Below, piece after piece: positions 1-8,367 of a DNA stretch of 38,795 bases (within the stretch, counting starts at the first letter, position 1; each line of letters begins with the position of its first letter). Both the position numbers and the translations under genes were made by a program. The stretch is from Shewanella benthica KT99 (lineage in GTDB: Bacteria; Pseudomonadota; Gammaproteobacteria; Enterobacterales; Shewanellaceae), in assembly GCF_000172075.1 (NCBI RefSeq), contig NZ_ABIC01000042.1:1-38795 (forward strand), in the 5' to 3' direction. The notes beneath the pieces were generated by a model. The model was not told where the DNA came from, ran no database searches, and saw only the letters and a list, made by a program, of their open reading frames with translations.

Positions 1-356
1 TGCGAATATCTAAAGATGATATCGATGGGTATCTCATCAGGCCACGAGCGTATATCGATACCCTCATCATCGCATGAGATCCCGAAAGAGAAAGCATCAT
101 AAACATAGCTAACTATGGTAATACCTCGGCGGCAACGATCCCTATCGCCATCTGTGATGCTTTAGAGCAAGGTAAGATTAAGCCAGGCCAGATGATTCTA
201 TCTTGCGCCTTCGGCGCCGGACTCACCTCGGCGGCGGCATTAATCAAATGGGGTGACAGAGTCACACCTATTAACGAGAGTGATGCCGAGCTTCCTCCTT
301 GTGATAAAACAGGTATCGAGCTGGTCAGTAAAGCCGTTAAGCACTTCTGTGGCTAA
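1..356 (+). pseudogene. 3-oxoacyl-ACP synthase III family gene, decayed 3' part
   Basis: The frame from about 78 to the TAA at 354-356 encodes the C-terminal part of a FabH-type condensing enzyme, with the NYGNTSAATIP motif (the Asn of the Cys-His-Asn triad) followed by KPGQ and AFGAGLTSAAALI. Upstream, family-like pieces sit in other frames: SKDDIDGYLI in frame 3, HQA at 35-43 in frame 2, and ERIS...IPKEKAS from 46 to 99 in frame 1. At least three frameshifts within about 110 bp are therefore needed to read one protein. The gene runs off the left edge, so the catalytic Cys is not visible. I call it a pseudogene; clustered sequencing errors are the alternative. Confidence 0.7.
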
Positions 357-387
357 CCGCTAACTTAGCCATCAGCAAAGCTTCAAC

Positions 388-417
388 GAAAAAACCAGCC
401 TAGGCTGGTTTTTTTGT
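388..417 (+). terminator. Rho-independent terminator after the ketoacyl synthase remnant
   Basis: AACCAGCC and GGCTGGTT form a tight stem around the short centre TA, followed by a run of seven T. It lies about 30 bp after the TAA at 354-356, in the right place to end that gene. Confidence 0.85.
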
Positions 418-530
418 ACAGGGATGTACTTATCCCCGGACACCATGGCCTCAGCTGTTCCCTACAGCTATCGACATTCCCTCCATCCCTGGAGGTCAGA
501 TGGTGTTAGAGGGATATCAACCTACATCGA

Positions 531-768
531 GCTCCTAGCTCCTAGTTTCCTAGCTCCTAGTTTCCTAGCTCCTAGTTTCCTAGCTCCTAGTTTCCTAGCT
601 CCTAGCTCCTAGCTCCTAGCTCCTAGTTTCCTAGCTCCTAGTTTCCTAGCTCCTAGCTCCTAGTTTCCTAGCTCCTAGTTTCCTAGCTCCTAGTTTCCTA
701 GTTTCCTAGTTTCCTAGCTCCTAGTTTCCTAGTTTCCTAGTTTCCTAGCTCCTAGCTCCTAGTTTCCT
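531..768. repeat. CTAG-rich 7/8-bp tandem array, 31 units
   Basis: Thirty-one copies of CCTAG occur head to tail. Each is followed by either CT (7-bp unit TAGCTCC) or TTT (8-bp unit TAGTTTCC). The two unit types first alternate strictly, giving a 15-bp period, then run irregularly with blocks of the same type. The final unit decays to CCTGA. There is no spacer or unique sequence between units, so this is not CRISPR. The open frame across it (424-612) is a repeat artefact. It lies between a plus-strand terminator and a minus-strand gene, so it is intergenic on both sides. Confidence 0.97.
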
Positions 769-795
769 GAAGCTAATGCCTAATCAAAAGAGTGA

Positions 796-885
796 CTAGT
801 TATAACCACGCACATAGTTCCAGGTCACGTCGTCGCTCATGTTAGCCTCGGCACTATAAGCTTGGTATTTTTTTGCATTATTCAT
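796..885 (-). CDS. Possible 29-residue small protein, unrecognised
   Basis: An ATG at 885-883 follows AAGGATGTATT, a usable ribosome binding site. The frame runs 29 codons to TAG at 796-798. The product starts MNNAKKYQAY and ends in WNYVRGYN; it is hydrophilic, rich in Asn, Tyr and Ala, and has no membrane segment. I do not recognise it. It may be a real small protein or the start of a gene cut off by growth of the neighbouring CTAG array, which begins about 28 bp past its stop. Confidence 0.4.
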   Translation of the reverse strand: MNNAKKYQAYSAEANMSDDVTWNYVRGYN

Positions 886-967
886 AATACATCCTTTATA
901 TACCTATCTTGTTTCCCACGAAGTCAGCTTAAGGAAGATTTAGCGTTCGCTCTTATAGCAATAGATA

Positions 968-1954
968 TTAGGTAACCTTAGCGAGCTTAATGCCATTACG
1001 TTTAGCGATCACCTCGGCCATGATTGAGATTGCAATCTCCACCGGCGTTTTACTGCCTATGTCCAAGCCTATGGGCGCATGCAAGCGTGAGATATCCTGC
1101 TCGCTGTATTCGCCTATGCGCTTTAAGCGTTCTATCCGCGTCGCCGTGGTGCGCTTTGAGCCCATGGCACCGATATAAAATGCATCCGACTCCAGCGCCG
1201 ACATCAAGCCTAAATCATCGACCCTGGGATCGTGTGCTAAGGCTAGCACCACAGAACAGGAGTTGACATTGTGCTCAACAAATTGATCCGCTGACTGCCA
1301 ACTCACATCTACCCCTCCATGAACTGAAGCATAGCCCCAGTCACCGGCAAGATCTTTGCGAATATCACATATCTTGACCGTGTAACCCGCAAGGCGAGCC
1401 AGTTGAGCCACATGCTGACTCACCAAGCTTATCCCCAACAACAAGACATTCCAGGCTTGAGCGTAGTGCAATGATACTGAATCGTCTTCCACTGACACGG
1501 CTTGGTTTGAAGACTGACCTTCTGCTTCGATACTACTTATACCAGATTCGAGCTTGACCCGGCGGCAATAGCTCAGGCACGATTGCTCGGCCTTGAGCCA
1601 AACCGACAGCTGATTGATCGACTCTTGACTTGGCTCCAGCTTCTCAATCAGCAGACGGATAGTGCCACCACAAGGAAGCTCGAATACACTGCCCTCTTCA
1701 TTATGGTGTTTGCCATAGTCGAATAAGCAGGCAGGACTGCTAAACTCACCTTGGTTTATCATCTTGAGGAAAGCCTCTTCGAGACATCCCCCAGAGATAG
1801 AGCCGGCGCGGGACCGACCGTCGCTGGCAAACAAGGACCCTATGGGTCTTGGTGCAGACCCATAGGTACTCACAACTGTGCAGAGCCATACCTGACGGCG
1901 CTCATTGAGCCAGTCAGATACGGTCTCTAATACCGAGATATCAGTGAGCTGCAT
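968..1954 (-). CDS. XdhC/CoxI-family molybdenum hydroxylase maturation factor
   Basis: This protein of about 328 residues has the two XdhC domains. The N-terminal one carries GSAPRPIGSLF and the SGGCLEEAF motif. The C-terminal Rossmann-like one runs from AWNVLLLG through ALAHDPRVDDLGL, YIGAMGS and LDIGSKTPVEIAISIMAE. XdhC proteins bind the molybdenum cofactor and help its sulfuration and insertion into xanthine-dehydrogenase-family enzymes. Here the client is surely the Moco subunit encoded three genes upstream. I chose the ATG at 1954, which overlaps the cytochrome gene by 14 bp with GAGG upstream; a TTG at 1972 would add six residues. It is the last gene of the operon. Confidence 0.9.
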   Translation of the reverse strand: MQLTDISVLETVSDWLNERRQVWLCTVVSTYGSAPRPIGSLFASDGRSRAGSISGGCLEEAFLKMINQGEFSSPACLFDYGKHHNEEGSVFELPCGGTIRLLIEKLEPSQESINQLSVWLKAEQSCLSYCRRVKLESGISSIEAEGQSSNQAVSVEDDSVSLHYAQAWNVLLLGISLVSQHVAQLARLAGYTVKICDIRKDLAGDWGYASVHGGVDVSWQSADQFVEHNVNSCSVVLALAHDPRVDDLGLMSALESDAFYIGAMGSKRTTATRIERLKRIGEYSEQDISRLHAPIGLDIGSKTPVEIAISIMAEVIAKRNGIKLAKVT

Positions 1955-3173
1955 CGGCAATGCTGTCCTCAATTTGATCCACCCAATCCTGAACCTGAGA
2001 CTCAGTTAAATCCGATGGCTGCTTCGTCCATACCTTACGTATGTAATTAGTCAGCTCAGTTAACTGCTTCACATCGAGGGTGTCACGATAAGATGGCATG
2101 GCATAAAAACCATGAGTATGACTGTATCTCTGCTCCTCTACGCCATTGAGCATCACAGACAGGGTATTGATTGGTGCCGCCTTGTCTATGGTGGCATTGG
2201 CGATCAATGCCGGGCTCACATTCGGCTTACCTTCACCATCGATGCCATGACAACCGGCGCAGAAACCGGTGTAAAGCGCGTATCCCGGATCTGATTTATC
2301 GTGGCCATTGAAGATATCACTCTTAGCCGCGACTTCAGCGTCATTATCCAATAAATAGCTGGTCACGGCCGACATATCATCCTTGGTTAGGTGGCTAAAG
2401 CTGTGGAAGACCACGGGATACATGCCGGCAAACACGGTACCTTTTCTCGAGTAGCCTTTACGCAGCACATCGTCGAGATCTTGCTTCGTCCAACCCTGAC
2501 GGTTTAACTCTTGCGGGGTAATATTGGATGCCATTGCGCCGCCGATAAGCTCACCTTCAAAATGCCTCGATTGATCCATGGCGAACATTGCATCTCTCGG
2601 AGTATGACACTCACCGCAGTGACCCAAGCCATTGACGATGTAACTGCCTCGATTCCACTTCTCGCTCTTATCAGCATTTGCCTCGAAGACCTTAGAGTCG
2701 TGGTTAACTAAGTTCCAAGCCTTGAGCCCCATACGAATATTAGTTGGGAACATCAGATCATTGTCCCTGTTTTCCTGTTTCACCGGCTTAGTGCTCATAA
2801 AGTAGCGGTACAGGGCCTCGATATCTTGGTCCGTCAGCAGGTGATAAGACGTGTAAGGCATGGCAGGATAGAGATTACCCTTAGGTGCTACACCGCCCCG
2901 CATCGCATCGGTAAAATCTTTCAGGCTGTAATGGCCTATACCAAACTCTTCATCTGAGCTGATATTGGTGGAATACACTATGCCAAATGGGGTGGTGAAT
3001 GGCAGACCGCCACCATTGGCCTGGCCCACATCTATGGTATGACAGGCGGTACAGTCACCTAGTTTCGCCAGATACTTGCCCTGCTCAACCAACTCATCCT
3101 GCGCGGCATTGACTGTCAGAGGCAAGGCCAGCAACAGGGCCGATAATTTGAGTGCATTAACATTGATCTTCAT
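1941..3173 (-). CDS. Tri-heme periplasmic cytochrome c of the molybdenum hydroxylase complex
   Basis: The 410-residue product starts with a Sec signal peptide (MKINVNALKLSALLLALPL, cut near NAA). Three CxxCH heme sites follow: CTACH at 41-45, CGECH at 186-190 and CAGCH at 305-309. This three-domain layout matches cytochrome subunits of membrane-linked alcohol, gluconate and molybdenum-containing aldehyde dehydrogenases. It probably takes electrons from the 2Fe-2S subunit and passes them to the respiratory chain. Its ATG overlaps the stop of the 2Fe-2S gene by 4 bp (ATGA), so the two are translationally coupled. No C-terminal membrane helix is evident. Confidence 0.93.
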   Translation of the reverse strand: MKINVNALKLSALLLALPLTVNAAQDELVEQGKYLAKLGDCTACHTIDVGQANGGGLPFTTPFGIVYSTNISSDEEFGIGHYSLKDFTDAMRGGVAPKGNLYPAMPYTSYHLLTDQDIEALYRYFMSTKPVKQENRDNDLMFPTNIRMGLKAWNLVNHDSKVFEANADKSEKWNRGSYIVNGLGHCGECHTPRDAMFAMDQSRHFEGELIGGAMASNITPQELNRQGWTKQDLDDVLRKGYSRKGTVFAGMYPVVFHSFSHLTKDDMSAVTSYLLDNDAEVAAKSDIFNGHDKSDPGYALYTGFCAGCHGIDGEGKPNVSPALIANATIDKAAPINTLSVMLNGVEEQRYSHTHGFYAMPSYRDTLDVKQLTELTNYIRKVWTKQPSDLTESQVQDWVDQIEDSIADAAH

Positions 3174-3703
3174 GAGCGTGTGAGTCCTTCTGTCGCTAAG
3201 ATTAACTCTTTCACGGCCTGGTAGTATTTAACATACCCGGTACAGCGACAGATGTGATCGCCTAAGGCTTTGTCGATAACGGTTTCAATCTCACTCACAT
3301 GAATTGGCATCAGCTTTAATCGCTCAACCAAGACAGTCGTCTCATTGACGAAACCTGAAGTACACCAACCACACTGGAAGGAGAAGTTCTCGATAAAGGT
3401 TTCCTGCACCGGAGACAGCTTAATGATCTCACCAAATTCATTCTCCTTGGCGTGACCTTCGATAGTTCTGATCTTCTTGCCATTGAATCTTGACACGCCA
3501 TTGATACAGGTACGCACGGATTCACTGGTGCCATCTTCGTTATCGACGATCACAGTACAGGCATGACAGACACCCACACCACAACCGAATTTTGTCCCTG
3601 TCATATTAAGATGCTCATGAAGAAATTCAATCATCATGATATCGTCACTGGTTTCAATTGGACCTATGGCTTTGTTGTTAATACTCAGTGCAATAGTGCT
3701 CAT
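3170..3703 (-). CDS. 2Fe-2S subunit of a molybdenum hydroxylase (IorA/CoxS type)
   Basis: The 177-residue protein has both iron-sulfur domains of the family. The plant-ferredoxin-like cluster uses Cys41, Cys46, Cys49 and Cys66 (FGCGVGVCHACT, then RTC). The second, all-helical cluster uses the FQCGWCTSGF pair (111, 114) and the ICRCTGY pair (152, 154). It carries electrons from the Moco centre to the acceptor, here most likely the tri-heme cytochrome. It has no signal peptide of its own, so export must be by hitch-hiking with the Tat-targeted large subunit. It overlaps its neighbours on both sides by 4 bp. Confidence 0.95.
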   Translation of the reverse strand: MSTIALSINNKAIGPIETSDDIMMIEFLHEHLNMTGTKFGCGVGVCHACTVIVDNEDGTSESVRTCINGVSRFNGKKIRTIEGHAKENEFGEIIKLSPVQETFIENFSFQCGWCTSGFVNETTVLVERLKLMPIHVSEIETVIDKALGDHICRCTGYVKYYQAVKELILATEGLTRS

Positions 3704-6540
3704 GATAATGCCTTCTTAATCTCTTTCTTACTGATAGGTAGATGATAGAAACGCGTCCCAATAGCCTGATAAACCGCTTCCACTATGGCCGGAACGATAG
3801 GGATCATCACCACTTCCGCCATGCCTTTGGTCGGGTCTGACTCCGACAAGGGCGGCAATATGGTATGGGTTAAATTCCACACTCCCACATGCTTAGCCAG
3901 CGGAACCTGATAACGATTGAGGTTCCAGGTGCCGTTGCCCGCGCCCTCTTCACCCAGTGGCAGGTACTCATGCAGTACATGGCCCAGCCCCATCACCAGG
4001 CCGCCTTCTATCTGGCCTTCGACTAATTTCTCCACGATTACCCGACCACATTCCAGCCAGGTATGGGTGGCTAATACTTCGACCTCACCACTGCCTTCCT
4101 GCACGGCTATTTCACATAGGGTGGCGCACGGTGCGTAGTAAGTCACCATGGCATGATTCATAGAGGTGTTAGGGTAGCTCACTCGAGTTCTATCGAGTAA
4201 GTGATAGCCGCTCTTGCCCATTAAGGCTTGCTTGCTATCACTTGCACCACTGCCGTATTGAAGCGCTAAGGCATCGATGGCTAGCTTGTTGCTCTTGCCT
4301 TCGATGACAAATTCACTCTCGGCCCAAGACCAACGGTTAAATGCATGCACCATCACCCCGGTCACGAGTCCCATGGTGTGGGCTTTGTGAGCAAGAATAT
4401 CGATAGACAGTGGTGGGTAACCTGCCGCCGTCAACTTACCGTCAACCCAATGGGCATTGTTAACATCGGTAAAGTCAGCAGGCGCGTGGTCATTATTGAA
4501 GAATTGGGTTCGCCAGATCTCAATCGCTGCTGGCCATAAGCCTTGTTCGAAAACAATTTTAGCGGCAATACTTGTGGTATGACTCTGAAAATATGAAGAT
4601 TGAGACGCCGAAGAGGCCATCGCGATAACCGGTGTCCAGCGAGGATCTTTCTCCATCTCATCTTGCTTATCTTGTGAGATAAAATAGGGAGAGTCTGTCT
4701 CTTTGAGCTTCATCACATCCCAAAGCGTCACCTCACCGAGAAAGACTTCATCGGCCATATTACCCAAATACTGCTGAACGAGTGTGCCTTGGGATGTGTC
4801 TGTGCCAGTTCCCATCTCCATCGAAGCGAGACGGATAACAATCTTGCCTTGCTTAGTGATAGACACCTGAGTCGAAGGCGCATTGGCCCCGGTACCATAA
4901 TCTTTGGTCACTATGCCAAAGCCGACACCGTACTTTTTGCCCGGATTGTTCGCTTCAAACTGTTGTTTTTTCTGTTGGCGGTTAATCCAGATATCGTGCT
5001 TTTGCGCCAGCTCTAATATCTCCTGATAACGCAGCGCCCCATTGGGAATAGCCCCCTGAGTATTACGATAGCCTGGCTGCATGATATTGGCGAGCCTGAG
5101 CTTGAAGGGGTCGACATTGAGTTTCTCTGCCGACTCGTTGACCATCATCTCCATGGATGACATGGATTGTAAGGTGCCATAACCACGCATCGAACCACAA
5201 TCCGGGTTTTGCGAAGAATAGGCCACGGCTGTGATATCGTTTTGCGGCAAGTAATACACGCCTTGCAGTGCACTGGCACCCACCATAGTCACAGAGCCGG
5301 TGAAGTTTAAGCGTCCACCGCCATCAATCTGCATATTTGAGATTAATGCCTTAAATTTAAGGGTTTTCTTATCGATGGCCAGCTTATGGTGCATCTTAAA
5401 CGGATGACGTTTCAGCCCCGATTGAAATTGCTCGAATCTATCGTTGGCGATATGCACAGGTTTGTCAGTGAGCAGAGATGCCATCAGGCCATAATAAGGA
5501 AATATGGAGTGATCTTTTGCACCGAAGCCACCGCCAATAAAGGGAGAATGCACCACTAGCTTAGTGATCTGATCTTTATATTGGCTGTGTTCAATCATCT
5601 CACCCGCTTGCAGATAAAAATCATGGGGAGATTGAATGGTGAGCACAGTGTGCAAGGTGCCACTGGCACGATCGAACCAGCCATTGAACGCCTCAGGCTC
5701 CATCATCATGGGCTCGATAGACTGAGTCTGATAATCTTGCTCGAAGATAAACCAGTCTTCTTCGTCCATCTGTTGCGCCATTTGATCGGCATAATAGATG
5801 GCGCGCTGACCCGTTGACCCGGATTTATCACCCTCTGTAGGCCAGACCGGCTGATGATCGACATAATCAGGGAAAAACAGTCCATCACTCAAGGTGCTGT
5901 AATTATCCACGCCATTGGCACCATTTTCCCCTTCGGAGCGCACGATGCGCCAACTGGCTAAGGGATCTTTGCTCTCACTGGTTAATGGCGTTTTCTCACC
6001 ATAAATGACGGCACTGTCGCTAAACTGCAATCGGGTCTTAGCGGCTTTAAAGGAAGCAAAATTATTGAATATCAGCAGGGCAACGGCGTGACCTAAGTAA
6101 TCAGGCGTTTGACCTTTTTCTAGCAGCATCTTATCGCCGAAAAAAACCGGCAATTTAATGCCCGCATCATTAAGGGTTGCAGCTGTGATGACCTGGCTTG
6201 GCTTGGCATTTTCCGGGATAGCCGAAAGATCTATGCCTTCGAAGCGGTGATCTGCCTTATTAGCACGTAGAATAAAACCATAGTGCTGAGTATCGGGCCA
6301 GCCATCCATGTCCATGGCGCGATAATCGCGGCCATAAATTTTCTGCCCGGTGACTTTGGCGACACCATCTAGGCGAAACTTAGGCTTACCCGTCCCTTTC
6401 CACTGCTCCATCAACTCATCAGAGATCATTGCCGCGTTCGCCTTACCTGCGTTAAACAGCATAGGCGCACTGTAGACGGCGACTCCGCCCACCACACATT
6501 GTTTGATAAACGAGCGACGCGAAAGATCGAATCTAGACAT
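3700..6540 (-). CDS. Tat-exported molybdopterin-binding subunit, IorB-like aldehyde/N-heterocycle oxidoreductase
   Basis: The 946-residue protein opens with a twin-arginine signal (LSRRSFIK, then a hydrophobic stretch ending near KANA), so it acts in the periplasm. Family motifs include GGFGAKDHS, the RGYGTLQS pterin-binding segment and, near residue 909, the GMAE segment that provides the base-forming Glu in place of the usual GxGE. Relatives include isoquinoline 1-oxidoreductase and the Moco subunits of acetic-acid-bacterial aldehyde dehydrogenase; the substrate cannot be read from sequence. The start has a strong AAGGAAAG site 5-6 bp upstream. It is the first gene of a four-gene operon; two FNR-like boxes lie 200-300 bp upstream. 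Confidence 0.93.
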   Translation of the reverse strand: MSRFDLSRRSFIKQCVVGGVAVYSAPMLFNAGKANAAMISDELMEQWKGTGKPKFRLDGVAKVTGQKIYGRDYRAMDMDGWPDTQHYGFILRANKADHRFEGIDLSAIPENAKPSQVITAATLNDAGIKLPVFFGDKMLLEKGQTPDYLGHAVALLIFNNFASFKAAKTRLQFSDSAVIYGEKTPLTSESKDPLASWRIVRSEGENGANGVDNYSTLSDGLFFPDYVDHQPVWPTEGDKSGSTGQRAIYYADQMAQQMDEEDWFIFEQDYQTQSIEPMMMEPEAFNGWFDRASGTLHTVLTIQSPHDFYLQAGEMIEHSQYKDQITKLVVHSPFIGGGFGAKDHSIFPYYGLMASLLTDKPVHIANDRFEQFQSGLKRHPFKMHHKLAIDKKTLKFKALISNMQIDGGGRLNFTGSVTMVGASALQGVYYLPQNDITAVAYSSQNPDCGSMRGYGTLQSMSSMEMMVNESAEKLNVDPFKLRLANIMQPGYRNTQGAIPNGALRYQEILELAQKHDIWINRQQKKQQFEANNPGKKYGVGFGIVTKDYGTGANAPSTQVSITKQGKIVIRLASMEMGTGTDTSQGTLVQQYLGNMADEVFLGEVTLWDVMKLKETDSPYFISQDKQDEMEKDPRWTPVIAMASSASQSSYFQSHTTSIAAKIVFEQGLWPAAIEIWRTQFFNNDHAPADFTDVNNAHWVDGKLTAAGYPPLSIDILAHKAHTMGLVTGVMVHAFNRWSWAESEFVIEGKSNKLAIDALALQYGSGASDSKQALMGKSGYHLLDRTRVSYPNTSMNHAMVTYYAPCATLCEIAVQEGSGEVEVLATHTWLECGRVIVEKLVEGQIEGGLVMGLGHVLHEYLPLGEEGAGNGTWNLNRYQVPLAKHVGVWNLTHTILPPLSESDPTKGMAEVVMIPIVPAIVEAVYQAIGTRFYHLPISKKEIKKALS

Positions 6541-6739
6541 AGTCTTTCCTTTAGTATTTATTTTGTTCAGGCATGCCTAATCCATCGAATGAACTGTAAG
6601 AAGAAAATTCAAAAAAGTCTTTAATCGGAAAAGTTCATCATGAAGCTGACGGTTAATTTTCTATAGGATTGGCATAGTAAATATTCGTGCTTAACGTTAG
6701 GGATCTAAATTAGAAAACGTCGAATATCCGTTAAGTATA

Positions 6740-6753
6740 TTGATATAAATCAC
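6740..6753. promoter_or_regulatory. FNR/EtrA-like box, proximal
   Basis: TTGATATAAATCAC matches the TTGAT-N4-ATCAA consensus in nine of ten fixed positions. It lies about 200 bp before the molybdenum hydroxylase operon on the minus strand. TCTAAT (minus strand, 6714-6709) downstream of it could be a -10 element, at slightly more than the usual class II spacing. Confidence 0.5.
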
Positions 6754-6823
6754 ATTTACCAGTAAAACACGGCATGGAACAGGCACGCTTGACTCGAAAA
6801 GAATAGGCTATATCAAATTAGTA

Positions 6824-6837
6824 TTGATTTAAATCAA
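6824..6837. promoter_or_regulatory. FNR/EtrA-like box, distal, perfect consensus
   Basis: TTGATTTAAATCAA is a perfect 14-bp palindrome and an exact match to TTGAT-N4-ATCAA. It is 84 bp from the proximal box, close to eight helical turns. Because pntB ends at 6953 with its own terminator, the only gene these boxes can serve is the molybdenum hydroxylase operon. Confidence 0.65.
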
Positions 6838-6880
6838 GTTTTTAAGATTCAATTAACAAAAGATTTGTAAATATTATTGC

Positions 6881-6913
6881 ATAAAAAAATGCCAGTCATC
6901 TCTGACTGGCATT
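6881..6913 (-). terminator. Rho-independent terminator of pntAB
   Basis: On the minus strand an 11-bp perfect stem (AATGCCAGTCA with TGACTGGCATT) around a 4-base loop is followed by a T run. It starts about 40 bp after the pntB stop codon. Confidence 0.92.
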
Positions 6914-6952
6914 GTTCGATTAACACTTAGACTAACAAGTAGGCATAGGCTC

Positions 6953-8353
6953 TTAGATGTTGGCTAAAATCTTAGACACAGTATCCTTAGCATCGCCAAA
7001 CAGCATCTCAGTATTCTCTTTGAAGAATAACGGGTTCTGAACCCCGGCATAGCCGGTCGCCATAGAACGCTTGAAAACCACCACGTTATCGGCGTTCCAA
7101 ACTTCGAGTACTGGCATACCTGTAATCGGACTGCCAGGTTCTTTCGCGGCAGGATTGACTGTATCGTTAGCACCAATAACCAGCACCACATCGGTATTGG
7201 CGAAGTCAGCATTGATCTCGTCCATCTCCATCACTATGTCATAGGGCAGCTTTGCTTCGGCCAACAAGACATTCATGTGACCAGGAAGACGGCCCGCAAC
7301 AGGATGGATGGCAAAACGAACTTTCACACCTCGATCACGCAGTTTCTTGGTTATTTCAGCCACTGGATATTGAGCCTGTGCCACCGCCATGCCATAACCC
7401 GGAGCTATGATGACTGTGCGCGCATTTTTAAGCATCTCAGCCACATCTTCAGCCTGTGTTTCACGATGCTCACCTTGCTCACCATCGCCAATAATCACAG
7501 TACCACCTTCGGTGCCGAAACCACCTAAGATCACCGAGATGAATGAGCGGTTCATCGCCTTACACATGATGTAAGACAGGATGGCGCCCGAACTGCCCAC
7601 TAGGGCACCGGTTATGATCAAGAGATCGTTGCCTAACATGAAACCTGCAGCCGCCGCGGCCCAACCCGAGTATGAGTTAAGCATGGAGACAACCACCGGC
7701 ATATCCGCACCACCAATGGCCGATACCAAGTTATAACCGAATACAAACGAGATTGCCGCCATGATAACTAAGGCGGTAATCGCATCGGTTTGCATGTAGT
7801 AAACCCCCAATGCAACAGAGGCTACTAACATGACAAGATTAAGCCAATGAGCACCAGGCAGCGCTTTAGGGGTACTCTTCACCAAGCCACGAAGTTTGGC
7901 AAAGGCGACGATTGAGCCGGTAAAGGTGACACCACCGATAAATATCCCCAGGAAGACCTCCACATCGTGAATAATCTTGGCTACAGGGTCAATCTGCCCC
8001 GTGACCGCATCCATCAGGGCGCCGTGATCTAAGGCGATCGAGAAACCTACCAACACTGCGGCCAAACCCACGAAGCTGTGTAAGATAGCCACAAGCTCTG
8101 GCATCTCGGTCATCTCGACTTTTAACGCTAAACGGATACCAATCGCGGCACCGATAGCCATGGCACCGGTAATGATCCAGCTATTACCGTCAACTTGAGT
8201 ACTGGCAAGAGTCGCCACGATGGCGATGGCCATGCCAAGCATACCCAAGAAGTTGCCGCGTTGTGCGTTTTCTTGTTTACTTAAGCCAGCGAGACTAAAA
8301 ATAAACAAGACAGCTGCGACAAGATAGGCAGCACTTAATAATCCTATAGACAT
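6953..8353 (-). CDS. pntB: NAD(P) transhydrogenase beta subunit
   Basis: The 466-residue protein has about eight or nine N-terminal membrane helices (from MSIGLLSAAYLVAAVLFIF) forming the proton channel half. The NADP(H)-binding domain III follows from about residue 285, with APGYGMAVAQAQ, the NVLLAEAKLPYD segment and GANDTVNPAA. With PntA it couples hydride transfer from NADH to NADP+ to proton entry at the inner membrane. It starts 14 bp after pntA, with GGGGAAAG upstream of the ATG, and ends just before a strong terminator. Length equals that of E. coli PntB (462) within a few residues. Confidence 0.97.
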   Translation of the reverse strand: MSIGLLSAAYLVAAVLFIFSLAGLSKQENAQRGNFLGMLGMAIAIVATLASTQVDGNSWIITGAMAIGAAIGIRLALKVEMTEMPELVAILHSFVGLAAVLVGFSIALDHGALMDAVTGQIDPVAKIIHDVEVFLGIFIGGVTFTGSIVAFAKLRGLVKSTPKALPGAHWLNLVMLVASVALGVYYMQTDAITALVIMAAISFVFGYNLVSAIGGADMPVVVSMLNSYSGWAAAAAGFMLGNDLLIITGALVGSSGAILSYIMCKAMNRSFISVILGGFGTEGGTVIIGDGEQGEHRETQAEDVAEMLKNARTVIIAPGYGMAVAQAQYPVAEITKKLRDRGVKVRFAIHPVAGRLPGHMNVLLAEAKLPYDIVMEMDEINADFANTDVVLVIGANDTVNPAAKEPGSPITGMPVLEVWNADNVVVFKRSMATGYAGVQNPLFFKENTEMLFGDAKDTVSKILANI

Positions 8354-8367
8354 ATTGATCTTTCCCC

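Noticed and set aside
424..612. 62-codon plus-strand ORF with SFLAP repeats
   Set aside because: It is the CTAG array read in one frame; no gene context or ribosome binding site.
531..768. Possible CRISPR array
   Set aside because: Units are contiguous 7/8-mers with no unique spacers and no cas genes nearby.
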